Of a stretch of 8,151 nt of DNA, positions 1 to 5,633 are shown piece by piece. Within the stretch, counting starts at the first letter, position 1; every line of letters begins with the position of its first letter. Below the pieces are notes generated by a model, which was not told the origin of the DNA, did not search any database, and saw nothing but the letters and a program-made list of their open reading frames with translations. The position numbers and the translations under genes were made by a program. The stretch is from Cenarchaeum sp. (GTDB lineage Archaea > Thermoproteota > Nitrososphaeria > Nitrososphaerales > Nitrosopumilaceae): contig JAHRAJ010000091.1 of assembly GCA_020027365.1 (NCBI GenBank), positions 1-8,151 of the forward strand. Direction: 5' to 3'.

Positions 1-158
1 CCAAACGAGTCTGGCGCTGTAGTAACGCCTTTGATGTCTGGATCGAAAAACTCCGCAATCACGTCGTGTTCCTGTGTCTGTGCTAGAGCCGTGGGAACGG
101 CTACCGCCACGGTTGCGACAAGCGCAATCATGGCAGCTAGGTGTTTTCTTGACTTCAT
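1..158 (-). CDS. Putative exported protein, N-terminal part (runs off the left edge)
   Basis: An open frame on the minus strand starts with ATG at 158-156 and stays open to base 1, giving 52 residues. The N-terminus is a classic Sec signal peptide: a basic n-region (MKSRKH), a hydrophobic stretch rich in Ala, Val, Leu and Ile (about residues 7-25), and an A-L-A cleavage site before Gln27. The mature protein begins QTQEHDVIAEFFDPDIKGVT, acidic and soluble-looking. No family can be named from 26 mature residues. The plus-strand frame covering the same bases is a shadow. A TATA-like box at 204-212 lies at the right distance for a leader of about 20 bases. The gene is divergent from the crotonase gene. 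Export to the cell surface is an inference from the signal peptide. Confidence 0.72.
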   Translation of the reverse strand, partial: MKSRKHLAAMIALVATVAVAVPTALAQTQEHDVIAEFFDPDIKGVTTAPDSF

Positions 159-203
159 TGCTGTATTAACGGCATATTGGATAAAAGGCGTTGCTCAACG
201 CGG

Positions 204-212
204 TTATTTAAT
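204..212 (-). promoter_or_regulatory. TATA box of the exported-protein gene
   Basis: Read on the minus strand this is ATTAAATAA, in an AT-rich island within GC-rich DNA. An archaeal start site about 25-27 bases downstream would fall near 181, leaving a leader of roughly 20 bases before the ATG at 158. A second AT-rich run (minus-strand CTTTTATCC, around 180-188) is closer to the start codon and less likely. Confidence 0.45.
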
Positions 213-598
213 GATGTTATATGACGGTTGACGCGTTGCAAAACAACAATGTTTTCTGAGGACGGCCGGAATGTTGGTACGCGCAGGCATGAATCTACAA
301 CGCGCCTGCCGTCGCTGGAAACCCGCCAAATTAAACCACAAACGTGACAACATTATCCGATACAACGCTGCCGCCGCTGCCGCTGCTGCCGCATCCGCAT
401 GGTTGGTCGGCAGGACGCCGCCGGGCCGCCGGGATTGGTGCCCGGGGCAAGCGCCCCTTGTTGTACAAAACGGCCGTCATGAGATGAGATGAGGCGGCTG
501 TAGCCGCACTGCACATGACGGCGCGTGGCATAACCGTGACCGGATCACACGGTGCAATTTGACTTTTCACCCTTGCAATCTGCCCGGGGCGGTATTTT
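213..598. other. Gene-free GC-rich intergenic region with inverted repeats
   Basis: No convincing protein gene was found on either strand. A plus-strand frame at 271-492 encodes an alanine run from a GCN-rich stretch (367-400) and looks compositional. The minus-strand frame across 331-849 is the shadow of the crotonase gene. The region holds GGGGC-AAGC-GCCCC (444-457), a nested stem at 473-522, and ACCGTG/CACGGT (533-538 and 548-553). The last lies about 50 bases upstream of the crotonase TATA box and could be an operator. No tRNA T-arm motif was seen. Confidence 0.5.
473..522. repeat. Nested inverted repeat, possible structured RNA
   Basis: The 8-base arm GCCGTCAT (473-480) is perfectly complementary to ATGACGGC (515-522). 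Between the arms sits a second hairpin, GCGGC-TGTA-GCCGC (494-507). The left internal loop contains a short GAGAT repeat. Together they form a stem, internal loop, stem and tetraloop arrangement of about 50 bases. Function and transcribed strand are unknown. It could be a small RNA, an attenuator-like element or a chance GC-rich structure. Confidence 0.4.
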
Positions 599-608
599 TG
601 TATATAAA
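599..608 (+). promoter_or_regulatory. TATA box of the crotonase gene
   Basis: The sequence GTATATAAA in an AT-rich context is a near-ideal archaeal TATA element. The start site is expected around 628-633, giving a leader of about 30-45 bases depending on which ATG is used. The box lies inside the longest open frame that could be drawn for the gene (from 559), which argues against that upstream start. Confidence 0.7.
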
Positions 609-660
609 CCGCCCAAATTTGCAACGGCTTGCACGCGAAACAACATTTAAGAAGTCGTAT

Positions 661-1440
661 ATGGCCACCATGCGCATGTCGCTTGTAACCGTGTCCAAGG
701 CAGACGGCGGTATATGCACCGTAAAGATAAACCGTCCCGACAAGCTCAACGCGATGAACTCTGATGTGGCACACGAACTGGTAAAGACGTTTGACGGTCT
801 TGGCAATGACGACGGCGTCAAGGCCATAATCCTTACCGGCGAGGGCCAAAAGGCGTTTTCTGCCGGCGCCGATATCGAATACATGTCAAAAATATCCCCC
901 GACGAGTCTGTTGAATATGCAAAGCTGGGCCAGCTGGTCACCGCCACGGTCGAACTCGTAAGGCAGCCCACGATTGCGGCGGTCAACGGATTTGCACTGG
1001 GCGGGGGATGCGAACTTGCAATGTCGTGCGACATTCGCATTGCCGCAGACACGGCCCGGATGGGCCAGCCAGAGGTCACAATCGGCATTCCCCCGGGGTG
1101 GGGTGGCACGCAACGGTTGATGCGGCTGGTCGGCGTGGCCAAGGCCAAGGAGCTTGTATATCGGGGAAACATGATCGGGGCAGAAGAGGCAAAGCGGATT
1201 GGGCTGGTCAACGCGGTGGTCTCGCCCGAGTCGTTGATGGACGAGGCCGTCAAGATGGCCACCGAGATTGCCGGCAACTCTGCGATGGGGGTTCAGATGT
1301 CAAAGGTCGCAATCAACAAGGGAAGAAATGCCGATCTTGATACGGGTCTGAGCATCGAACTGCTGGCCTGGAGAAACTGCTTTACGCACCAAGACCGCGA
1401 GGAGCGCATGACCGCGTTTGTAAACAAATCTAAAAAATAG
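661..1440 (+). CDS. Enoyl-CoA hydratase/crotonase, probable 3-hydroxypropionyl-CoA dehydratase/crotonyl-CoA hydratase
   Basis: A 259-residue crotonase-fold protein of the usual family length. Visible motifs are the first oxyanion-hole segment AFSAGADI (residues 65-72), the second [16 protein letters not shown] (109-124), and both catalytic glutamates: Glu118 in GGGCELA and Glu138 in GQPEVTIG, followed by [12 protein letters not shown] (142-153). Both acids being present predicts reversible hydration of an enoyl-CoA rather than isomerase-only chemistry. In Nitrosopumilus a closely similar protein dehydrates 3-hydroxypropionyl-CoA and hydrates crotonyl-CoA in the 3HP/4HB carbon fixation cycle; assigning that role here is inferred from likeness. 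The start is ambiguous between ATG at 661, 670 and 676. The last gives [12 protein letters not shown], closest to the family N-terminus as I recall it. No Shine-Dalgarno is obvious. The gene is monocistronic, with its own TATA box and a following T-run. Confidence 0.93.
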   Translation: MATMRMSLVTVSKADGGICTVKINRPDKLNAMNSDVAHELVKTFDGLGNDDGVKAIILTGEGQKAFSAGADIEYMSKISPDESVEYAKLGQLVTATVELVRQPTIAAVNGFALGGGCELAMSCDIRIAADTARMGQPEVTIGIPPGWGGTQRLMRLVGVAKAKELVYRGNMIGAEEAKRIGLVNAVVSPESLMDEAVKMATEIAGNSAMGVQMSKVAINKGRNADLDTGLSIELLAWRNCFTHQDREERMTAFVNKSKK

Positions 1441-1449
1441 CCGTTTTTT
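1432..1449 (+). terminator. A-run/T-run terminator at the crotonase stop codon
   Basis: Six A residues before the stop codon (1432-1437) and six T residues after it (1444-1449) flank TAGCCG. Archaeal RNA polymerase terminates at T-runs, so the T6 is the likely signal. The A6/T6 symmetry could also form a weak hairpin. Confidence 0.5.
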
Positions 1450-1598
1450 CACACTGGACGCGACTGCGCCATTATCGAATATTTGCGCCGATGGGGTGGC
1501 TGTGGGCGGGTGGGCGGCGGCGGGGTAAACAAGCCCGTCCACACAAACGACGCCTGATCGACCGTTTGCATCCATTACGAGGCACGGTACTACAAAAC

Positions 1599-1609
1599 TT
1601 ATTATAATA
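1599..1609 (+). promoter_or_regulatory. TATA box of the Fe-S carrier gene, implying a leaderless mRNA
   Basis: TTATTATAATA lies 19 bases upstream of the ATG at 1628, with its centre about 24 bases away. That is the usual distance from an archaeal TATA box to the start site, so transcription should begin at or within a few bases of the start codon. No Shine-Dalgarno precedes the gene, which fits a leaderless message. Confidence 0.6.
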
Positions 1610-1627
1610 AAGTATGAGCGTACTGAC

Positions 1628-1978
1628 ATGGCAACAGAACAGACCACAAAACTGATCACCGTCTCACCAAAGGCCGCAGAAAAGATCCATGAATTCATGG
1701 CAGAGGAAAAGGAAAAGCCAGAGTTTCTGAGGGTCTACGTCCAGGGTGGCGGGTGCTCGGGCCTGTCATACGGAATGGGCTTTGAGACCAAGTCCGAGGA
1801 GGACGACATGGTTTTGGAGGAAAACGGTGTAAAACTGTTGGTCGACAGCTACAGCATAGATCATCTCAAGGGCGCCAATGTTGACTATATCGAGAGCCTA
1901 ATGGGTTCTGGGTTTAAGATCAACAACCCCAACGTGACAAAGTCTTGCTCGTGTGGCAGCTCGTTTAGCACCGAATAG
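1628..1978 (+). CDS. A-type iron-sulfur cluster carrier (HesB/IscA family)
   Basis: A 116-residue protein, typical family length. It carries the three invariant cysteines: Cys43 in VQGGGCSGLSYG (residues 38-49), and Cys107 and Cys109 in the C-terminal SCSCGSSF. These bind iron or a [2Fe-2S]/[4Fe-4S] cluster for transfer to apoproteins in the cytoplasm. The N-terminal part (ITVSPKAAEKIHEFM) and the central LVDSYSIDHLKGANVDYIES segment match the family fold. No scaffold or desulfurase gene lies next to it, so it is not part of an isc or suf operon here. It is separated from the crotonase by 187 bases and has its own promoter and T-run. It could correspond functionally to IscA, ErpA or SufA, which sequence alone does not separate, so no symbol is given. 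Confidence 0.93.
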   Translation: MATEQTTKLITVSPKAAEKIHEFMAEEKEKPEFLRVYVQGGGCSGLSYGMGFETKSEEDDMVLEENGVKLLVDSYSIDHLKGANVDYIESLMGSGFKINNPNVTKSCSCGSSFSTE

Positions 1979-1999
1979 CGTGTGCACAACTGACACTAC

Positions 2000-2007
2000 T
2001 TTTTTTT
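2000..2007 (+). terminator. T-run terminator after the Fe-S carrier gene
   Basis: Eight consecutive T residues start 22 bases after the stop codon, followed by GATTTT. This is the simple T-tract type of archaeal terminator, with no strong hairpin before it. Confidence 0.55.
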
Positions 2008-2011
2008 GATT

Positions 2012-2333
2012 TTATCGGCCGCGCCGGATCGGCGTCCCGGGATCGGGCGAGGATTGGAAAATGGTCCCCCCCTCCCCCAACAACTGCCATCGGGCCGCTT
2101 CGGCCGTTGGCCGCCGAGGGTCTGATGGGCGGCCGGCCATCTGCCGTCGCCCACCGCGCCCTCTGGGCGCTGGTCTCCCCCGCAAGCCTTTGCAGACGGA
2201 TCTACGCCCTCGCCCTTTCCATGCCCTCACAAGCACGCCCCCTCTGGTTTTGGACGCCCGTGCCCAAAATCTGCCCAATCCGCCCTTTCAACCGGCGATC
2301 ACACCTGCCAAACGGCGAATTCATGCGATAGGC
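2012..2333. other. Gene-free region with a cluster of GC hairpins, possible RNA
   Basis: Open frames here (plus 2061-2366, minus 2012-2278) are Arg/Pro/Gly-rich and look compositional. Three perfect inverted repeats lie within 78 bases: GGCCG-CTT-CGGCC (2093-2105), GGCCGCC with a 12-base loop and GGCGGCC (2109-2134), and GCGCCC-TCT-GGGCGC (2156-2170). A TTTTAT element at 2010-2015 could act as a weak TATA box for a transcript starting near 2038. I looked for conserved RNase P RNA and SRP RNA core motifs on both strands and did not find them. Confidence 0.4.
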
Positions 2334-2340
2334 ACATATA
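2334..2340 (+). promoter_or_regulatory. Probable TATA box of the dnaG-ribK operon
   Basis: ACATATA at this place puts the expected start site near 2363 and gives a leader of about 26 bases carrying the Shine-Dalgarno sequence. A second AT-rich element (AATATATG, 2358-2365) is too close to the gene to leave room for the ribosome binding site. Confidence 0.45.
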
Positions 2341-2371
2341 CCCAATCATTTCACCACAATATATGATTATT

Positions 2372-2378
2372 AAGGAGA
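2372..2378 (+). promoter_or_regulatory. Shine-Dalgarno site of dnaG
   Basis: AAGGAGA, followed by TGA, resembles the anti-16S consensus GGAGGTGA and lies 10 bases before the ATG at 2389. It fixes that start and contrasts with the leaderless look of the Fe-S carrier and aminotransferase genes. Confidence 0.7.
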
Positions 2379-2388
2379 TGACAAGTTT

Positions 2389-3732
2389 ATGCCTCAATCG
2401 GGAATTGTCAAGTATCACGTTAAGCTTTCCTATGAAGTTGATGGACATGTTGAACGCGCAGATATAATCGGCGCAATCTTTGGCCAGACAGAAGGTCTGC
2501 TTGGTCCAGAGATGAACCTCAACGAGCTCCAGCGTCTGTCCAAGATTGGGCGGATCGAGGTCAACACCACCAATGCCACCAACCCTGCACGGGGCACCAC
2601 GATAATCCCCATGAGCACCGACATTGACATTTGTGCTCTGATTGCGGCGGCCATTGAGAGCATAGACAAGGTCGGGCCGTTTGACTGCAAGTTCAGCCTA
2701 GAGGCGATTGACGACGTGAGGGCCGCCAAAAAGGACGATATTGTAAGGCGTGCCAAGGAGATCAAGCAACGCTGGGCCACAAAGACGGTCAGCGAGGGAG
2801 AAAACATGCTAAAGGACGTCCACGAGGGGGAGCACAAACGGGTGGAATCGTACGGACCGTCCAGACTTCCGTGCAGCAACGGAATATACGACTCGCCGTG
2901 GATAATCCTGGTAGAGGGGAGGGCAGACATCATAAACCTGCTGCGTGCGGGATATGACAACGCGCTTGCAATAAACGGGGCGGCCGCCGACGAATCGATC
3001 CGTGATCTGTGCTCCAAAAAGGAAAACGTGGTCGCGTTTTTGGATGGCGACAGGGCGGGCGGACTAATACTCAAAAAACTAAAGTCTATAATCCACGTCG
3101 ACATTGAACTCAGGGCAGACACCGATCTAGAGGTCGAAGAGATTACCCCCCAAAGGGTTGATGAGATACTAAGACCGGTGGCGGACAAACTCAACGCCCG
3201 AAGATCCCGCTCATCATCATCCTCATCGTCGTCACCCTCGCGCTACTCCCAGCCCTCCTCGCGCTCATCATCCTCATCGTCACGCTCATCGTCCCGTTCC
3301 TCCTTTTCGTCACGCTCATCGTCACGATCCCAGTCCCGCCGCCCATCCTCCTCATCATCATTTTCATCATCCTCCTCATCATCGTCACGCTCCTCTGCAC
3401 AGCACAAGAGTTCTGGCCCTACCGATGCCGACAAGCCCATAGTCGATCTGGCCACTAGGCTGCATTCCACCATCAACGAGACGCTAGAGGCCGTTGCACT
3501 GGACGGAAAGAACGACGAGGTGTTTCGGGTGGCAATCAGCGAGCTTGTCAGCAAGCTGTCCACGCAGTCTGGGATCCGCCTCCTCGTTTTGGACGGCATT
3601 ATCACCCAACGACTGTTGGACGGGGCGAAGAATGCCGGCGTTGGATGCATAATCGGACACAGGATTGCCAAGCTTGGCAACGTAGGCAGCATCAAACTCT
3701 GGACATTTGAACAGATTGGAATCTCCACATGA
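2389..3732 (+). CDS. dnaG: Archaeal DnaG-type TOPRIM protein with a serine/arginine-rich insert
   Basis: A 447-residue archaeal DnaG homologue. The N-terminal domain (about 1-160) opens with the typical GIVKYHVKLSYEVDGHVERAD and the GPEMNLNELQ segment. The TOPRIM domain (about 168-260) shows the metal-binding acids Glu176 (WIILVEGRAD) and Asp219/Asp221 (FLDGDRAG). The C-terminal domain (about 345-447) ends in a GHRIAKLGNVGSIKLWTFEQ segment. Archaeal DnaG has been described both as a subunit of the RNA exosome and as a primase; sequence does not decide which dominates here. The unusual part is residues 271-336, with 46 Ser and 12 Arg in 66 positions, linking TOPRIM to the C-terminal domain. 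In that tract serine is coded only by TCN codons, never AGC/AGT. The gene has a clear Shine-Dalgarno, and ribK follows after 6 bases. Confidence 0.94.
   Translation: MPQSGIVKYHVKLSYEVDGHVERADIIGAIFGQTEGLLGPEMNLNELQRLSKIGRIEVNTTNATNPARGTTIIPMSTDIDICALIAAAIESIDKVGPFDCKFSLEAIDDVRAAKKDDIVRRAKEIKQRWATKTVSEGENMLKDVHEGEHKRVESYGPSRLPCSNGIYDSPWIILVEGRADIINLLRAGYDNALAINGAAADESIRDLCSKKENVVAFLDGDRAGGLILKKLKSIIHVDIELRADTDLEVEEITPQRVDEILRPVADKLNARRSRSSSSSSSSPSRYSQPSSRSSSSSSRSSSRSSFSSRSSSRSQSRRPSSSSSFSSSSSSSSRSSAQHKSSGPTDADKPIVDLATRLHSTINETLEAVALDGKNDEVFRVAISELVSKLSTQSGIRLLVLDGIITQRLLDGAKNAGVGCIIGHRIAKLGNVGSIKLWTFEQIGIST
3199..3396 (+). repeat. Low-complexity TCN-codon tract encoding the Ser/Arg region of DnaG
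   Basis: Imperfect TCA/TCG/TCC triplet runs interrupted by CGN arginine codons. The plus strand is very purine-poor across about 200 bases, so the opposite strand is rich in GAT/GAG/GAC and produces long acidic shadow frames that are not genes. Triplet slippage is the likely origin. Confidence 0.8.
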
Positions 3733-3738
3733 CCACCA

Positions 3739-4440
3739 ATGACCGGCATTAACACACGGCACATCCTTACCCTGGCCCATCTGCTCTCACTGGGGGCCAG
3801 ACACAACTTTGTACGTGTGGCCACTGCCGATCTGGGCAAGGCCATCCAAAAGTCACAACAGTCCGCATCCAAGCACCTGGTGGATCTGGAGCGTGACGGC
3901 CTGGTCGAGCGAATGACACGCGGACGCCATGAAAACTCCGTCCGGGTTACCGATGCAGGCTACGAACAGCTGCTAGACCTGAGCCGCATCATCAACGCCG
4001 GCCTTGGCCTGCCCATGCCCGCGCCAGGATCCACGTCGTCACAAATTGATCTTGGCGGCGTCCTGGTCTCGGGCATGGGCGAGGGTGCCTACTACATGTC
4101 CCTGCCGGGGTACACCCGGCAGTTCAAGACCGCACTGGGCCACATCCCATTCCCGGGAACCCTCAACGTAAAGCTTGACGGAAAGGAGCATGTCGAGGCG
4201 GTCCGGCAGCTTGATGCGCTTGGCGGCATCAAGATTGGCGGATTTTGCGATGGAAAGAGGACGTACGGATGGGTAAAGTGCTTTGCCGCCCGGATAAACG
4301 ATGCCGTCGACGCCCACCTTGCCAGGTTGGAGCGCACGCATCATGACCACACCGTCATCGAGCTGATATCCCGACACAACATACGCGAGTCTGCCGGTCT
4401 CTCGGACGGCTCAAAGGTAGCCATACGGATACACATCTGA
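3739..4440 (+). CDS. ribK: CTP-dependent riboflavin kinase with N-terminal winged-helix domain
   Basis: A 233-residue protein of two parts. Residues 1-85 look like a winged helix-turn-helix DNA-binding domain, with the recognition region KSQQSASKHLVDLERDGLVE (38-57) and a wing near 58-72. Residues 103-233 form the archaeal riboflavin kinase domain (formerly DUF120), with the glycine-rich GMGEGAYY (112-119) and PFPGTLNVKL (137-146) motifs involved in nucleotide and flavin binding. The family makes FMN from riboflavin using CTP instead of ATP. HTH-kinase fusions are known in several archaea, where the domain may regulate riboflavin genes according to flavin status; here that is inference. ATG 3739 follows the dnaG stop by 6 bases, so co-transcription and translational coupling are likely. 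There is no clear Shine-Dalgarno. It ends convergently to the TPR gene. Confidence 0.92.
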   Translation: MTGINTRHILTLAHLLSLGARHNFVRVATADLGKAIQKSQQSASKHLVDLERDGLVERMTRGRHENSVRVTDAGYEQLLDLSRIINAGLGLPMPAPGSTSSQIDLGGVLVSGMGEGAYYMSLPGYTRQFKTALGHIPFPGTLNVKLDGKEHVEAVRQLDALGGIKIGGFCDGKRTYGWVKCFAARINDAVDAHLARLERTHHDHTVIELISRHNIRESAGLSDGSKVAIRIHI

Positions 4441-4457
4441 CGTCTTGCCTGCCTTTC

Positions 4458-4496
4458 GGTACCGGTCTGCCGGTGCCTGAGGCGGTCCGATGACCG
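4458..4496. terminator. Hairpins in the convergent intergenic gap
   Basis: GGTACCGG (4458-4465) pairs with CCGGTGCC (4470-4477) over 8 base pairs, one of them G-U, with loop TCTG. A second hairpin, CGGTC-CGAT-GACCG, follows at 4483-4496. The gap lies between two converging genes, so a bidirectional transcription barrier is plausible. Neither side has a strong T-run, so this is less certain than the T-tract terminators elsewhere in the window. Confidence 0.4.
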
Positions 4497-4531
4497 ACTG
4501 CAACCACCGCCCGGTTGCCGCCGCGGCATCA

Positions 4532-4543
4532 ACACGCGCGTGT
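4532..4543. repeat. 12-base perfect palindrome of alternating purine/pyrimidine
   Basis: ACACGCGCGTGT is its own reverse complement and strictly alternates purine and pyrimidine, a Z-DNA-prone pattern. It lies in the convergent gap, 36 bases downstream of the TPR gene's stop codon. It could be a protein binding site or chance in GC-rich DNA. Confidence 0.45.
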
Positions 4544-4578
4544 CTACAGGTCCCAAAACGCGCACCGTCGAGGCAGCA

Positions 4579-5418
4579 TCACCTGATCTTGATCATCTTT
4601 CTAAACCTGTCAACGCCGTGATATTTTGCAAATATCTTCTCCTCTTTTGCCCACGCCCGTATGGCCTTGGGATTGCCCGATACCGCCCTGGCCAGCAGAT
4701 CCATGGCCTCTGCATCGTTGCCCAGCGCCGCCAAACTCCTAGACTTTGCATACACCACGTTTACGTTGTCCCTGTGTTTGTCCAGAATCTTGTCAAATAT
4801 GCCAATCGCCCTCTTGTGGTCGTCCAGCTCTGCATACTCTATCCCGCGGTGAAACTCTGCGTCACCATGGCGCGGAAACCTCTTGCGCATGCCCTCAAAG
4901 CAGGCCAGCGCCTCCTTGTGCCTGCCCATCTTTCCCAGTATCACGCCGCGGTAAAACAGCGCATTGGGTTTTTGCGGGTCAATCCTGATGGACGCGTCAA
5001 GGCATTCGAGGGCCCCCTCGTGATCCCCCGTCCTGTCAAGCAGCACCCCCTTGTTAAAGCGGGCGGCCGCATGCTTGGGATCGGACTCGATCGCCTTGTC
5101 ATAGGCCGCCGCCGCATCCTGTAGATTGCCCATCTCCGCAAGCGCGATGCCGCGGCTGTTGTGCGCCGCCGCATCGCGCGGGTGCGCCTCCAGGATGGCG
5201 TCAAAGCTTGTAATGGCATCTGCATACTTTTTAATCTGGTTGAGTGCAGACCCCTTGCCATACAGCGCAACCCTGTTCCCCGAATCCTGCTTTAGCGCCC
5301 TGTTGTACAGTGCAATGGCCCCCTTGGGCTGGTTTTGTTGGGCAAGCGACTGGGCCTGCCGTATGAGCTCTGCCGGATCCTCGACCTTTCTCCCAAACAT
5401 CCCCGTCATACCGTCCAC
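4579..5418 (-). CDS. Tetratricopeptide repeat (TPR) protein
   Basis: A 279-residue protein made almost entirely of TPR units. About seven consecutive 34-residue repeats run from residue 13 to 250, with the usual pattern of small residues and a Pro near each unit end (for example HNSRGIALAEMGNLQDAAAA followed by YDKAIESDP). The last 29 residues form a basic tail (RAWAKEEK...RFRKMIKIR). There is no signal peptide or membrane segment, so it is probably a cytoplasmic protein-protein adaptor; the partner is unknown. The first start is GTG at 5418, whose G is shared with the TAG stop of the upstream small ORF (TAGTG). ATG codons at 5409 and 5400 are alternatives that would only trim the N-terminus. 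It appears to be the last gene of a tightly packed minus-strand cluster. Confidence 0.9.
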   Translation of the reverse strand: MDGMTGMFGRKVEDPAELIRQAQSLAQQNQPKGAIALYNRALKQDSGNRVALYGKGSALNQIKKYADAITSFDAILEAHPRDAAAHNSRGIALAEMGNLQDAAAAYDKAIESDPKHAAARFNKGVLLDRTGDHEGALECLDASIRIDPQKPNALFYRGVILGKMGRHKEALACFEGMRKRFPRHGDAEFHRGIEYAELDDHKRAIGIFDKILDKHRDNVNVVYAKSRSLAALGNDAEAMDLLARAVSGNPKAIRAWAKEEKIFAKYHGVDRFRKMIKIR

Positions 5419-5627
5419 TACTGCATGTCTCTAAACTTTTTGACGGCCTCTGCGGCAAACCCCTGCAAATCCTTTTGGGATACGCGCGTAGGATCCTCGC
5501 TCTGGCATGCCTCTGACCACACGTCACCGCCCCCGTCCTCCGTACTGGCTGTGCCGGCCTTGGCGCAACCTGCATCGCCATCATCATCATAATCATCGGC
5601 CGCCCCGCCCTTGGCTTTTTCTACCAT
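5418..5627 (-). CDS. Small acidic hypothetical protein
   Basis: A 69-residue frame from ATG 5627 to TAG 5420-5418. The first half is low-complexity and acidic (ADDYDDDGDAG, STEDGGGDVW) and probably disordered. The C-terminal third (SQKDLQGFAAEAVKKFRDMQ) looks like an amphipathic helix. Two cysteines (21 and 41) are visible, with no recognisable metal motif. Its stop overlaps the GTG of the TPR gene by one base, suggesting translational coupling, and it begins 6 bases after the stop of the next ORF upstream. A minus-strand GATTTACA (about 5651-5658) about 28 bases before the ATG could be a TATA-like element for a leaderless start, though it sits within the upstream ORF. No family recognised. 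Confidence 0.5.
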   Translation of the reverse strand: MVEKAKGGAADDYDDDGDAGCAKAGTASTEDGGGDVWSEACQSEDPTRVSQKDLQGFAAEAVKKFRDMQ

Positions 5628-5633
5628 GGCATG

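Noticed and set aside
271..492. 73-residue plus-strand frame with an alanine run
   Set aside because: The alanines come from a GCN microrepeat; the rest is Arg/Pro-rich with no promoter or ribosome site.
331..849. 172-residue minus-strand open frame opposite the intergenic region and the crotonase start
   Set aside because: It runs antisense through the crotonase N-terminus and promoter and has no domain likeness; it is a shadow of GC-rich coding DNA.
2012..2366. Arg/Pro-rich frames on both strands before dnaG
   Set aside because: Composition is that of translated GC-rich non-coding DNA, and they overlap strong hairpins.
3243..3872. 209-residue minus-strand frame with long Asp/Glu runs
   Set aside because: It is the antisense of the DnaG serine tract; the acidic runs are the complement of TCN codons.
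4540..5124. 194-residue plus-strand frame
   Set aside because: It lies antisense to the TPR gene, whose repeat structure is unmistakable.
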